Shown here: positions 11,128-18,784 of the stretch, piece by piece
Position numbering within the stretch: position 1 is the stretch's first letter
Layout of the letters: each line of letters starts with the position of its first letter
Source of the DNA: Planotetraspora mira
GTDB taxonomy: Bacteria > Actinomycetota > Actinomycetes > Streptosporangiales > Streptosporangiaceae
Direction of reading: 5' to 3'
Length of the DNA stretch: 64,000 bases
NCBI RefSeq assembly: GCF_016863275.1
Contig: NZ_BOOO01000009.1
Location: 124,001 to 188,000, forward strand
Translations under genes and position numbers: made by a program
Notes under the pieces: model-generated
The model's database searches: none
Told to the model about the DNA's origin: nothing
The model's input: the letters and a program-made list of their open reading frames with translations, nothing else

Positions 11128-11222
11128 GCGGAGTGCACGAACACGTGCCCGAGGCGCGCGCTTGGAGGATCTGGAGGCGGACACGGCTCTCCTCCGAAGT
11201 GAGCGGGGAGACAATTTCGGAC

Positions 11223-11892
11223 GTGTCCTACACCGAGCAGGGCGAAAGCGCCACCGAGCAGTTAGCCGTCCAGATCTACCGTGGGCTGCGTGAGGGCGGC
11301 CTTCACGCCGAGCCGGTAGTCGAGCTCGCTTGCCTGATGGGGGAACACGACCTGAGCTGCCCTGCCGTGCAAGAGATCCTGGAACGCCGTACGGCGGAGC
11401 TGACTCCTGAGGAAGTCGCCCGCCTCGGGCAGGACCTGCTCACGGAAATGGGCTTCGAGCCAGGCTTCGACCTGGAGCCCGGACTGTGGACCACGCTGGA
11501 GACAGCAGTGAAGGTGGTGGAACGCGACGTCCGTGCGTCAGGAATCGAGGCGGTGCTGGGCCTCGCGATCCCGGGCTGGGGATCGCGACAGCGGCTGCGC
11601 TCGGGTGGAGTTCCACGCCAGTTGCGAGGGACCTGCCATCTGGCCGCGCAGCGGTAGAGACGGGAACGTCGCGCTCGCCGACATCGCTGACGCAGTTCAG
11701 GAGATCGTCATGGAACACATTTGGGGCGTCTGGCCCACCTGTCCCGAGCATCAGCTCGGCGTACATGCTGCTCTGGTGCAGGGAAGCGCTGTATGGCGAT
11801 GCGCGGGCGCGGGCACCCACACTGCAGCCGCGATCGGCGACCTTGGCGCGAGCTCGGCCGGAACACTCGAGCAGCGAGGAATGGGGGGTTGA
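11223..11892 (+). pseudogene. Frameshifted hypothetical protein gene
   Basis: Two pieces of one protein lie in different frames. The first (from GTG 11223: VSYTEQGESATEQLAVQIYR, running to IPGWGSR near 11590) is followed in the +1 frame by ARVEFHASCEGPA and VQEIVMEHIWGVWPTCPEHQ, ending at 11892. I recognise the two halves as consecutive parts of an uncharacterised actinobacterial protein, so an insertion or deletion near 11590-11600 has split it. The nominal first-frame product stops at 11657 with an unrelated tail. A sequencing error cannot be excluded. Confidence 0.6.
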
Positions 11893-11933
11893 TCGCGTCA
11901 ATCTGAGAGACTACTTTCGAGACATGTCTCTCA
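11889..11933 (+). promoter_or_regulatory. Leaderless promoter and overlapping operator of the ArsR-type gene
   Basis: TTGATC (11889-11894), 17 bases, TACTTT (11912-11917), six bases, then the ATG at 11924 form an almost ideal promoter in which transcription starts at the start codon. A perfect inverted repeat TGAGAGAC (11904-11911) and GTCTCTCA (11926-11933) straddles the -10 box and the start codon. This is where an autorepressor would bind. Confidence 0.75.
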
Positions 11934-12517
11934 CGAATCCGTACGGAGATATGGAGCTGACCTCTCCTCAGGCGCTGCGGGCATTGGCTCATCCGGTACG
12001 GCTGGCCTTGCTTGATCGGCTACAACGACACGGCCCCGCGACGGCCACCCAGCTTGCACCACACGTCGGTGCCACGCCATCGGTCGTCAGCTGGCACCTG
12101 AGGCACCTCGCTTCCTTCGGTCTCGTCACCGACTGGGACGGAGCGACGAGTAAGCGAGAGCGGTGGTGGCAGGCGGCGGGTAAGGGCTTCCGGTTCACCA
12201 TGCCCGACGATGCAGAGGGTCAGGACGCTGCGCGGCAGCTGCGCGCCGCGATGTTCGCCCGATCCGCGGAGGCGCCCGTGCAGTGGTCGCTGCGGGACGA
12301 GCCGCGGCTGGATCCGGAGTGGCAAGCCCTGGCGGGGCTGGCCGATACCCGGATCGCCGTTACTGCTGAAGAGTTGCGGCAGCTCGAAGAAGCGATCGAG
12401 GCACTGCTCGCGCCGTACGTCCGGCGTAAGGGTGGCCAGTTGCCGGACGGTGCGCGGCTCGTCCGGATGCTGCGCTATCTGCTGCCTGAGCCCGACGACG
12501 ACCCGGCGACGTCATGA
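11924..12517 (+). CDS. ArsR-type winged-helix regulator
   Basis: The protein has 197 residues. The winged helix is seen in LRALAHPVRLALLDRLQRHG and the recognition segment TPSVVSWHLRHLASFGLV. The C-terminal half is a helical dimer or ligand domain of unknown specificity. The start ATG has no Shine-Dalgarno sequence because the message is predicted to be leaderless. The stop overlaps the start of the MFS exporter (ATGA), so the two form an operon. The regulator probably controls the exporter and itself through the dyad at its start. Confidence 0.9.
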   Translation: MSLTNPYGDMELTSPQALRALAHPVRLALLDRLQRHGPATATQLAPHVGATPSVVSWHLRHLASFGLVTDWDGATSKRERWWQAAGKGFRFTMPDDAEGQDAARQLRAAMFARSAEAPVQWSLRDEPRLDPEWQALAGLADTRIAVTAEELRQLEEAIEALLAPYVRRKGGQLPDGARLVRMLRYLLPEPDDDPATS

Positions 12518-13938
12518 CCGCCGCCGGCACGAGGCCCCCGGCGATCCTGCGCGACAATCGGCGTTTTCGAACTTTCTGGGTCGGGGAAAGCATTTCCCAG
12601 TTCGGCGACCGAATCAGCGAGCTGGCCCTGCCGCTGATCGCTGTCACCGTACTCTCCGCGACGCCCGCACAGGTCAGCATCCTCACCGCACTGATCTGGC
12701 TACCCAACCTGCTGGGCATGTTCGTCGGCGCGTGGGTGGATCAACGGACCCGCAAGCGCCGCCTGCTGATCGTGGCCGACCTGGTCCGCGCGGCGGTGCT
12801 GCTCAGCCTTCCGGTGGCCTACCTGCTGGACGCAGTCACGCTGACTCATCTCTATTCGGTCGCCCTGCTCACCGGGGCCGGTGCGGTCCTGTTCGGCATG
12901 GCGCGCCAGGCGTTCTTCGTCGCTCTGGTCCCGCCGTCGGCATATGTAGAGGCGAACAGCAAGCTGAGTCTGAGCCGGGCAGCCTCGTTCGCGGCTGGGC
13001 CGGCCCTTGGCGGCGGTCTGATCCAGGCCCTCACCGCCCCAGTCGCGGTCCTCGTCGACGTGGTGTCCTTCGTCGGCTCCGCGCTGTTGATCGGCCGAAT
13101 TCCAGTGGACGAGGCCCGGCCGGCGCCACAGCGGTCCTCGACCCTTGGTCTGGTCCGGGACGGGCTCGTCCTGGTGATGCGTCATCCGGTGATGCGCGCC
13201 GTTCTCGGCTGCACCAGCACCGTCAACTTCTTCACCCTCATGACCAGCGCACTGCTCGTCCTGTATGCAAGCCGTGAGCTTGGTCTGTCGGCCGGCGCCA
13301 TCGGCATCGCGTTCGGCGTCGGCGCGGTCGGTGGGCTGGCCGGTGCGGCACTGGCACCTCGGGTATCCCACACCATCGGGCTGGGCCGCACCGCGATAAT
13401 CGGAGTGATTCTCTTTCCTGCTCCCTTGGCGCTGACAGCGTTCGTGTCCGGCCCGACCTGGGCCCGAATCGCGGCGCTCGCGGCTATCGAGATGGTCTCC
13501 AGCGTCGGCGTGATGCTGATGGACGTCAACCTCAACGCCCTGCTCACCTCGGTCACGCCCGACGACGCGCGGGGACGGCGGGCGGGCGCGTACAGCGCCG
13601 TCAACTACGGGATCAGGCCGCTTGGAGCGCTGGTCGGCGGCTGGTTGGGCACCACCATCGGCCTGCGACCGACACTGGTCGTCGCCGGCCTTGGCGGCGT
13701 CCTCGCCGTACTGTGGCTACTCACCTCACCGGTGCGTCACATCACCGCCATCGACGAGCCGGCGACTGACACCTCGGCTGCCGAAGGGCGGCAAAGCACG
13801 CCATCGCCCGGGCCGCGCAACCGACCAGACTCCTCTCCTGCATCAGCTGGACCACCTCATCGGGATCAGATGGCGTCTTCCGAGGAAGGGCCCCATGCCG
13901 CTGCGCAGAATGAACTCGGAGCAGGAAGCGTGAGGTAG
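12514..13938 (+). CDS. MFS transporter, probable drug exporter
   Basis: This 474-residue membrane protein shows 10-12 helices. The N-terminal RTFWVGESISQFGDRISELALPL and the loop WVDQRTRKRRLL are typical of the MFS_3 drug-efflux group. It overlaps the ArsR-type gene by four bases. After the last helix (near SPVRHI) there is an unusual hydrophilic tail of about 55 residues rich in Pro, Ser and Gly. It runs up to the edge of the integrase remnant at 13962, so the original end of the gene may have been replaced by element DNA. Confidence 0.88.
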   Translation: MTAAGTRPPAILRDNRRFRTFWVGESISQFGDRISELALPLIAVTVLSATPAQVSILTALIWLPNLLGMFVGAWVDQRTRKRRLLIVADLVRAAVLLSLPVAYLLDAVTLTHLYSVALLTGAGAVLFGMARQAFFVALVPPSAYVEANSKLSLSRAASFAAGPALGGGLIQALTAPVAVLVDVVSFVGSALLIGRIPVDEARPAPQRSSTLGLVRDGLVLVMRHPVMRAVLGCTSTVNFFTLMTSALLVLYASRELGLSAGAIGIAFGVGAVGGLAGAALAPRVSHTIGLGRTAIIGVILFPAPLALTAFVSGPTWARIAALAAIEMVSSVGVMLMDVNLNALLTSVTPDDARGRRAGAYSAVNYGIRPLGALVGGWLGTTIGLRPTLVVAGLGGVLAVLWLLTSPVRHITAIDEPATDTSAAEGRQSTPSPGPRNRPDSSPASAGPPHRDQMASSEEGPHAAAQNELGAGSVR

Positions 13939-13961
13939 ATGCTGTCGCCGATCCATGGAGG

Positions 13962-14009
13962 ACGGTGGCGAGCGAGCGCATGGGGGCCGCTCTCTGGGAC
14001 GACGCCTGA
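13962..14009 (+). pseudogene. Last 15 codons of a tyrosine integrase gene
   Basis: The frame TVASERMGAALWDDA ending in TGA at 14007-14009 matches the end of the integrase remnant at 15911-16159 (ASERMGAALWGDD). A 31-base stretch (13968-13998) is identical in both. Nothing else of this integrase is visible to the left, which is MFS gene sequence. Paired arm-site motifs follow directly. Confidence 0.7.
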
Positions 14010-14010
14010 C

Positions 14011-14031
14011 AACTGCAACTAGAACTGCAAC
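14011..14031. repeat. Paired AACTGCAAC motif, integrase arm-type site candidate
   Basis: Two copies of AACTGCAAC with a 12-bp period start one base after the integrase stop codon. The same pair recurs at 17107, 17328 and 21826, next to the tRNA-derived direct repeats. Position and spacing fit arm-type binding sites of a tyrosine integrase. Confidence 0.65.
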
Positions 14032-14128
14032 CTGGCCTTCCCTCAGCAGCAGGCAGCCGTCCGGGCCTCGACGCTCTGGCCAACGCCTGCGGCAGCTGCT
14101 GGTAGGTCCTCTCAGCCCGGCTGCATCT

Positions 14129-14163
14129 GGGGAACGCCCACGGAGTGCGGGTGTTCCCCAGCA
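14129..14163. terminator. Strong stem-loop downstream of the ECF41 gene
   Basis: CTGGGGAAC and GTTCCCCAG flank a partly paired GC-rich centre, giving a stem of about 14 bp. It lies about 100 bases after the stop of the minus-strand sigma gene, so a terminator role is plausible. No repeat copies are nearby. Confidence 0.5.
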
Positions 14164-14259
14164 GTCCGCCTTGCGTCATACCCCGAGATGGCGAAGTGCT
14201 CCTGCCGGTGAAGGTGTTGAGCTGCTTGTAGGGGTTCGAGGTGCGGTCGGATGTTGCGG

Positions 14260-15183
14260 TTACTCCGTGGGCCGGCGTGCCTGCCTTACTTCGCGGTCGA
14301 TTGCCCATGCGTCCGCCACTGGGCCCACATGCCCGAGCTTGTCGGGGTTGATCACCGAGCGGATCGTCTGGATCTGCCCGTCGAGTACATCGAGCGCTAT
14401 GGTGTGGAGCACCTTGCCGTCCCGGTCGCGGAAGATCGCGCCCGGCTGGCCGTTGATCTCGTGCGGCTCGAACGTCACGTCGATCCGGGCCATCCGGAGG
14501 AAGACGGAGGCAAGCAGCCGGGCCACGTTCTCGGCGCCGATGACGGCCCTGGCCAGCTGCGGGGCCTTGCCGCCGCCGTCGCCGACCACCGATACGTCGG
14601 CGGCGAGCAGTTCCTGCAGGCTGGCGACGTCGCCTTCGCGGAGGGCGCCGAAGAACCGCGACGCCAGTTCCTCCCGCTCTTTGCGGACTGCTTCGAAGCG
14701 CGGCCGCCCGGCCTCCATATGCCGCCGCGCCCGCACCAGCAGCTGCCGGCACGCCGCCTCCGACCGCTCCACCGCCGCGGCGACCTCGTCGAACCCGAAG
14801 CCGAACACCTCCCGCAGCACAAACACCGCTCGCTCCAGCGGGCTGAGCCGCTCCAGCAGCAGCAGCGCCGCCATCGACACCGAGTCGGCCAGCTCCACCG
14901 ACCGCGCCGGATCCTGATACGGATCGCTCAGCAGCGGCTCGGGAAACCACGGGCCCACGTACTCCTCCCGCCGCACCCGCGCGGAGCGCAGCACATCGAT
15001 CGAGATCCGCGTCACCGCGGCGGACAGAAGAGCCTTGGTCGACGTGGGCCGGGTCGCCGAGCCGTCAAAGCGCAGCCATGTCTCCTGCACCGCGTCCTCG
15101 GCCTCACTCACACTGCCGAGAATCCGATAGGCGATCGAAAACAGCAGCGGTCGCAGCTCCTCGAACTGTTCGACCTTGCTCAC
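14260..15183 (-). CDS. ECF41-group sigma factor with fused SnoaL-like domain
   Basis: The protein has 307 residues. ECF regions 2 and 4 are present (FSIAYRILGSVSEAEDAVQE; LERAVFVLREVFGFGFDEVA). They are followed by a C-terminal SnoaL-like extension. All three hallmark motifs of ECF41 are visible: WFPEP (WLPEP in the consensus) in the linker, DGGGK and NPDKL in the extension. In ECF41 the extension regulates the sigma factor directly, replacing an anti-sigma protein. The GTG start at 15183 follows a strong GGGGAGGGG. It lies downstream of its usual partner, a carboxymuconolactone-decarboxylase-type protein. Confidence 0.92.
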   Translation of the reverse strand: MSKVEQFEELRPLLFSIAYRILGSVSEAEDAVQETWLRFDGSATRPTSTKALLSAAVTRISIDVLRSARVRREEYVGPWFPEPLLSDPYQDPARSVELADSVSMAALLLLERLSPLERAVFVLREVFGFGFDEVAAAVERSEAACRQLLVRARRHMEAGRPRFEAVRKEREELASRFFGALREGDVASLQELLAADVSVVGDGGGKAPQLARAVIGAENVARLLASVFLRMARIDVTFEPHEINGQPGAIFRDRDGKVLHTIALDVLDGQIQTIRSVINPDKLGHVGPVADAWAIDREVRQARRPTE

Positions 15184-15340
15184 GCGGGATCCCCTCCCCT
15201 GGAAGCCCTCTCACCCGGCCATACTCGCTGGCGCAGGCATCTTCTGTTGAAGATCCGGGCCACCGGCAGGCCAGAGTAACGCCCCCGAGCCCGGGGGCCC
15301 GGAGCCCGTAGCCGGACCCCGAGCCAGTTGCTGATGCCGT

Positions 15341-15814
15341 TCAGTGGAACTGCCCGGGTTCGTAGTTGCCGGCCGGCTGCTGGGTGATGATGTTCAGCCG
15401 GTTCACCGTGTTCATGAAGGAGATCAGGATCACCAGGGCGGTGAGCTGCTCCTCGTCGTAGTGCTTGGCGGCGTACGCCCACACCTCGTCGCTGACCCCA
15501 CCGGCCGCATCCGCGACCCGGGTCCCCTCCTCCGCCAACTCCAGCGCGGCACGCTCGGCCTCGGTGAAGACCGTGGCCTCACGCCACGCCGCGACCAGGT
15601 TCACCCGGACCGAGGTCTCGCCGGCAGCGGCGGCCTCTTTGGTGTGCATGTCGATGCAGACTGCGCAGCCGTTGATCTGACTTACGCGAAGTGCCACCAG
15701 CTCCTGCGTGGCGGTCGGCAGCGGCGAGTCCTTGAGCGCCTTGCCCGCCGCCATGAAGTACTTGAGGACCTTGCTGGCGGTCGGGTCGGCGAAGTAGTTC
15801 AGTCGCGCGTCCAT
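15341..15814 (-). CDS. AhpD-like carboxymuconolactone decarboxylase family protein, ECF41 target
   Basis: The protein has 157 residues with the redox motif GCAVCIDMH (CxxC and downstream His) typical of the alkylhydroperoxidase AhpD core. This is the COE partner that ECF41 sigma factors control. An ECF41 promoter lies about 40 bases upstream. The start ATG at 15814 follows GGAG. The likely role is peroxide or thiol redox chemistry; the true substrate is unknown. Confidence 0.92.
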   Translation of the reverse strand: MDARLNYFADPTASKVLKYFMAAGKALKDSPLPTATQELVALRVSQINGCAVCIDMHTKEAAAAGETSVRVNLVAAWREATVFTEAERAALELAEEGTRVADAAGGVSDEVWAYAAKHYDEEQLTALVILISFMNTVNRLNIITQQPAGNYEPGQFH

Positions 15815-15854
15815 GGTGTGCTCCTCTGTGGTCGTCTGTGGCTACACCCCCTGA

Positions 15855-15881
15855 GACGAGGTAGCCCGACCCCCTGTGACA
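15855..15881 (-). promoter_or_regulatory. ECF41-type promoter
   Basis: On the minus strand TGTCACA (15881-15875) is separated by exactly 16 bases from CGTC (15858-15855). This is the published ECF41 consensus, and it lies upstream of the carboxymuconolactone-decarboxylase gene, as in other genomes. It predicts that the sigma factor at 14260-15183 transcribes its own operon. Confidence 0.85.
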
Positions 15882-15910
15882 TGGAATGCATGTGACCCGC
15901 GGAGAGCAGC

Positions 15911-16159
15911 GAGGACTACAAGATATGGAAAGCGCTCCTGAGGCGGCCGGTGTCAGGGAAGCCAGGCTCCACGCTCCACGACGCCCGCCACACGGCGGGC
16001 ACCCTCCTCGTCGAGCAGGGCGTCCACATCCGGGTGGTCCAAGAGATCCTCGGCCACGCCCGTATCACCACGACCGAGCGCTACACCCACGTGGCGAGCC
16101 TCCAGGTGAAGGACGCGAGCGAGCGCATGGGGGCCGCTCTCTGGGGCGATGATGTCTGA
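15911..16159 (+). pseudogene. int: C-terminal fragment of a tyrosine integrase gene with compensating indels
   Basis: The fragment starts abruptly (EDYKIWKALL) and holds the catalytic half of a phage/ICE integrase: HDARHTAG (His-x-x-Arg), LGHARI and the nucleophile tyrosine in ERYTHV, ending LWGDDV. Between KALL and HDARH the frame is wrong. A one-base loss near 15940 and a 7-bp tandem duplication (GCTCCAC) near 15975 cancel each other, so the frame is open again by HDARH. Read without these changes, the segment would be EAAGVREARLH, the normal family sequence. The N-terminal part of about 300 residues is missing. Confidence 0.85.
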
Positions 16160-16210
16160 TGCGGTGACCATAAAAATTCGCGGTGGTTGGTCGAAAGATA
16201 ACCTCGGCAA

Positions 16211-16474
16211 ATGACCGAGGGAGACTTCGCGATCAAGTTGACGCGAGATCAGGCGTTGGTGCTCTCTGACTGGCTCTACCGCGTGATCGGTACTGCGGAG
16301 TTCGACAGCTTGGTGGGCCAGGACCGCGCCGTCTGGTCGCCGCTACACCGGATCGCCGGAGGGCTGGAGACCTCACTGGCGGAGGTTTTCATATCGGACT
16401 ACGAGGACCGCCTGAATACCGCCCGGGAGAGGCTCTTGGACACCCTTGGCGAGGTGGGTCGACCGGTGGACTAG
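16211..16474 (+). CDS. Small conserved actinobacterial protein of unknown function
   Basis: An 87-residue protein (KLTRDQALVLSDWLYRVIGT; AVWSPLHRIAGGLETSL). I recognise it as a common small family in actinomycetes, predicted mostly helical, with no known function. It has no membrane segment or cysteine. No good Shine-Dalgarno precedes the ATG. It lies 51 bases after the integrase fragment and may be cargo of the old element. Confidence 0.8.
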   Translation: MTEGDFAIKLTRDQALVLSDWLYRVIGTAEFDSLVGQDRAVWSPLHRIAGGLETSLAEVFISDYEDRLNTARERLLDTLGEVGRPVD

Positions 16475-16525
16475 CCGCGTGGCCGCAACCCCGGTGAACG
16501 TTTGTGATCAGCTCTCGGGCAGGCC

Positions 16526-17017
16526 CTAATCATGGTCGAGAACCGCGACCAACTCCTCAAGGATTCCGACGAACTCCCCCGCCTGGAGTTCGGCCACAAA
16601 GACCCTCCCCGCATGCTCGGGATGCTCCGACAGGTGATCCTCACGCCAGAACTCCGACGTGATCAACAACTGGTCACCGTCGCGGAAGAGGAAGGCCAGC
16701 ACATTGTCGGTGGTGGGCCCCCAGTCGTTGAAGATCCAAAATCGCCCATAGTCCTCTTCGGCGCCCCGGGTCGCATCGACGAGCCGTTGATGCGTGGCCA
16801 CAGGAGACACGGCGAAGGCCAGAGGCAAACCCCCGCCGGAACGCACCCTGTCCGCGGTAGCCGCCACAGAAAGACGGAACTGCGCGACGAAGACCGCATT
16901 GTCATCACAGGTCAACCACTGATCGGCAACCCACAGATCCACTCGACGCAGTGCCGGGCCGACCCACTCGCCGACCTCAACAGCGAACCTGTGCTTGTCA
17001 CCCAGAAGTACAGCCAT
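16526..17017 (-). CDS. Hypothetical protein, possibly immunity-like
   Basis: 163 residues from the ATG at 17017. Features are FAVEVGEWVGPALRRVDLWVADQWLTCDDN at the start, a central YGRFWIFNDWGPTTDNVLAF and an acidic C-terminus. It has no signal peptide or membrane helix. It resembles uncharacterised actinobacterial proteins found near mobile elements. The RBS is weak. A longer frame to 17119 starts in the arm-site region and is unlikely. Confidence 0.65.
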   Translation of the reverse strand: MAVLLGDKHRFAVEVGEWVGPALRRVDLWVADQWLTCDDNAVFVAQFRLSVAATADRVRSGGGLPLAFAVSPVATHQRLVDATRGAEEDYGRFWIFNDWGPTTDNVLAFLFRDGDQLLITSEFWREDHLSEHPEHAGRVFVAELQAGEFVGILEELVAVLDHD

Positions 17018-17106
17018 CCGAGCACCGTCGCAGACGCATCGCCCCACGCACAAACAGAATCCGGCCCTGCGCTTCGCACGGAAGCCAGGATCATGGGGAG
17101 CGGCCC

Positions 17107-17127
17107 AACTGCAACCCAAACTGCAAC
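17107..17127. repeat. Paired AACTGCAAC motif left of the att repeat
   Basis: AACTGCAAC at 17107-17115 and 17119-17127 (12-bp period), ten bases before the 109-bp direct repeat. Same arrangement as the pair at 21826, which also lies ten bases left of its repeat copy. Confidence 0.65.
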
Positions 17128-17136
17128 CCTGAGGCC

Positions 17137-17245
17137 TTGAAGATCAGAAAAGCCCCTTCCCTGATCAACGGGAAAGGGGCTTTGATCTGGCGGAGGCTGG
17201 GAGATTTGAACTCCCGATGGGCGCGAACCCAAACCGCATTAGCAG
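17137..17245. repeat. Left 109-bp att direct repeat with tRNA-Ser 3' fragment
   Basis: Identical to 21857-21965. On the minus strand bases 17245-17188 are the 3' part of tRNA-Ser(GCU), starting exactly at the anticodon loop (CTGCTAA) and ending in CCA. Bases 17149-17183 are the terminator stem (AAAGCCCCTTCCC and complement with one extra A). The 5' half of the tRNA is absent, so this copy is not a gene. Confidence 0.92.
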
Positions 17246-17327
17246 CTCGGGGCATGACCGTTCAGGACGGTTCCACCTGGACCAACGCTCCTCGGTGGTC
17301 CTTCTGGAACGGCCTGGTACGGCGGTG

Positions 17328-17348
17328 AACTGCAACCCAAACTGCAAC
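17328..17348. repeat. Paired AACTGCAAC motif right of the left att repeat
   Basis: AACTGCAAC at 17328-17336 and 17340-17348, again with a 12-bp period. Together with the pair at 17107 it gives the left repeat arm sites on both sides. Confidence 0.65.
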
Positions 17349-17399
17349 CCGTGCATGGTCCGAGCTGCATGCCACGTAAGCCCTCCTCAGGCTGATCAT

Positions 17400-17573
17400 C
17401 CTGTCTGCCGCGACCCACAGGTCGAGGAGCAGGGCCTGGCCGCCATGGAGAAGGTCGGCCAGCCTGCCGCCGCCGAAGAGCTCGAGATCGGGTGCCATGC
17501 GGCCGACCAACGGGTGGTCGCCGTCGAGGTCGTAGTGCTGCCAGAGAACCAGCAGTGACAGGCGGGGATGCAT
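17400..17573 (-). pseudogene. C-terminal fragment of an FAD-dependent aromatic monooxygenase
   Basis: About 58 codons read AMHPRLSLLVLWQHYDLDGD, then HPLVGRMAPDLEL and LADLLHGGQALLLDL. This matches the C-terminal, thioredoxin-like part of PgaE/RdmE-type flavin hydroxylases (consensus YDLG.DHPLVGR.APD). The FAD-binding domain is absent, and the frame runs into the element end on one side. Confidence 0.6.
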
Positions 17574-17919
17574 CGCGGACGCGCCGAGCGCACTGGCGGA
17601 GGCCGCACAAGGAGAAGAGCCTTGAAGGCTAATGGCATGAGCGCCCCGTCCACGATCATCTGACTGCGAGAACCATACGAGTTCGGACCATCGTCCACTC
17701 GTGTCCCGGCGACTCACCAGCGGTGCCCCGGGTGGACCGCCCATCCCGCACCACCCGGCCGCCTCCGGCAGCAACCGCTCCCGCTGCTCCTACTGGGCGG
17801 GCGTGTACCCGCCCCCTTTGCTCGTACCGCATGCGCCCACTTTTCCGACGCCGCGGTGTCTGCATCATCGACGGCTCGGACGACCGGGACGCCGGCGGAT
17901 GCAATCGAAGGAGACTCAG

Positions 17920-18465
17920 ATGAGAAGAGTGGTCGTTTCGACTTATGTGACGCTGGACGGGAGAGTGGACGACATCCGGGATTGGGCGGTCGCGTATGAC
18001 GACGACGGGGCGGCCGAGTATCACACCGACCTCCTGAAGAAGAGCGATGGTCTGCTCCTGGGCCGCAAGACGTACGAGATTTTCTCCGCCATCTGGCCAT
18101 CGCTGTCAGGACAGCTCCCCTACGTCGACAAGATGAACCGCATGGCCAAGTACGTAGCGTCAACCACGCTCAAGGACCTGAAGTGGGAGAACTCTCATCT
18201 GATCGAAGGCGATGTCGCGCAGGGCGTCGCCGAGCTCAAGCAGCAGCCAGGTCAGGACCTGATCATGTACGGCTGCCACGACCTCATGCACAGCCTGTTG
18301 GAACGCGATCTCATTGACGAGTATCGGCTCTTGGTCCACCCGGTCGTGCTCGGTAAGGGGAGAAGCTTCTTCAGGGACGGCATGGAGCGAATGAACCTGG
18401 ACCTCGTCGACACCACCACGATTTCACGCGGGGTGGCCATTCTCACGTACCAGCCGATGCGCTAG
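17920..18465 (+). CDS. Dihydrofolate-reductase-fold protein (RibD C-terminal domain family)
   Basis: The protein has 181 residues with the family start VVSTYVTLDGRVDD, the nucleotide-binding segment LLLGRKTYEIF, the central DLIMYGCHDLMHSLL and LLVHPVVLGKGRSFF. Family members are NADPH-dependent reductases of unknown substrate. The ATG at 17920 follows GAAGGAGA. The gene is intact and lies as cargo inside the tRNA-Ser element. Confidence 0.9.
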   Translation: MRRVVVSTYVTLDGRVDDIRDWAVAYDDDGAAEYHTDLLKKSDGLLLGRKTYEIFSAIWPSLSGQLPYVDKMNRMAKYVASTTLKDLKWENSHLIEGDVAQGVAELKQQPGQDLIMYGCHDLMHSLLERDLIDEYRLLVHPVVLGKGRSFFRDGMERMNLDLVDTTTISRGVAILTYQPMR

Positions 18466-18784
18466 AAAGGCAGCCACTCGCCTGCCGCCGGTCGGTGATC
18501 GGCTCCAGGCAGCGGTGCAGGTCGCCGGGGTTGAACAGCCTGGTCCGCGCGTATACGCCAAAGGCCAGGTTGTACCCCTGCCCTGGATGACCGGAAAGGT
18601 CTCCTCTGCCCACAGAGTCCAGCGCGTCGCTGATCCAGGGTGGATGGCTCCTGACGGTGGCTGCGATCCTGGTGCTGACCGTGGTCCGCAGCCGCCGCGG
18701 TGGCACGATCTGGCGCACCGTCGCGATGACCGCGGTCTTCCTGGCGGTCGGCGTGGCCCCGTCGCGGGTTGCCGAATTGATCGG
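18466..18784. other. Gene-poor stretch with a possible membrane-protein fragment
   Basis: No intact gene is supported. On the plus strand, from about 18633, the frame reads GGWLLTVAAILVLTVV and then a second hydrophobic run AVFLAVGVAPSRVAELIGQF, like a piece of a membrane protein. It has no start and overlaps the 3' end of the Pr6Pr gene. I treat it as decayed DNA. Confidence 0.35.

Noticed and set aside
14129-14163. Stem-loop with GGGGAAC/GTTCCCC that looks like a type I-E CRISPR repeat
   Set aside because: It occurs once, with no spacer-repeat periodicity and no cas genes in the window. A terminator role is simpler.
14260-15814. A mobile-element gene hidden between the integrase remnants
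   Set aside because: The region is fully occupied by the ECF41 and AhpD-like genes and their promoter. No transposase or recombinase frame is present.
17149-17183. Strong stem-loop considered as an independent terminator or riboswitch
   Set aside because: It is an exact copy of the tRNA-Ser terminator inside the att repeat, so it has no gene of its own.
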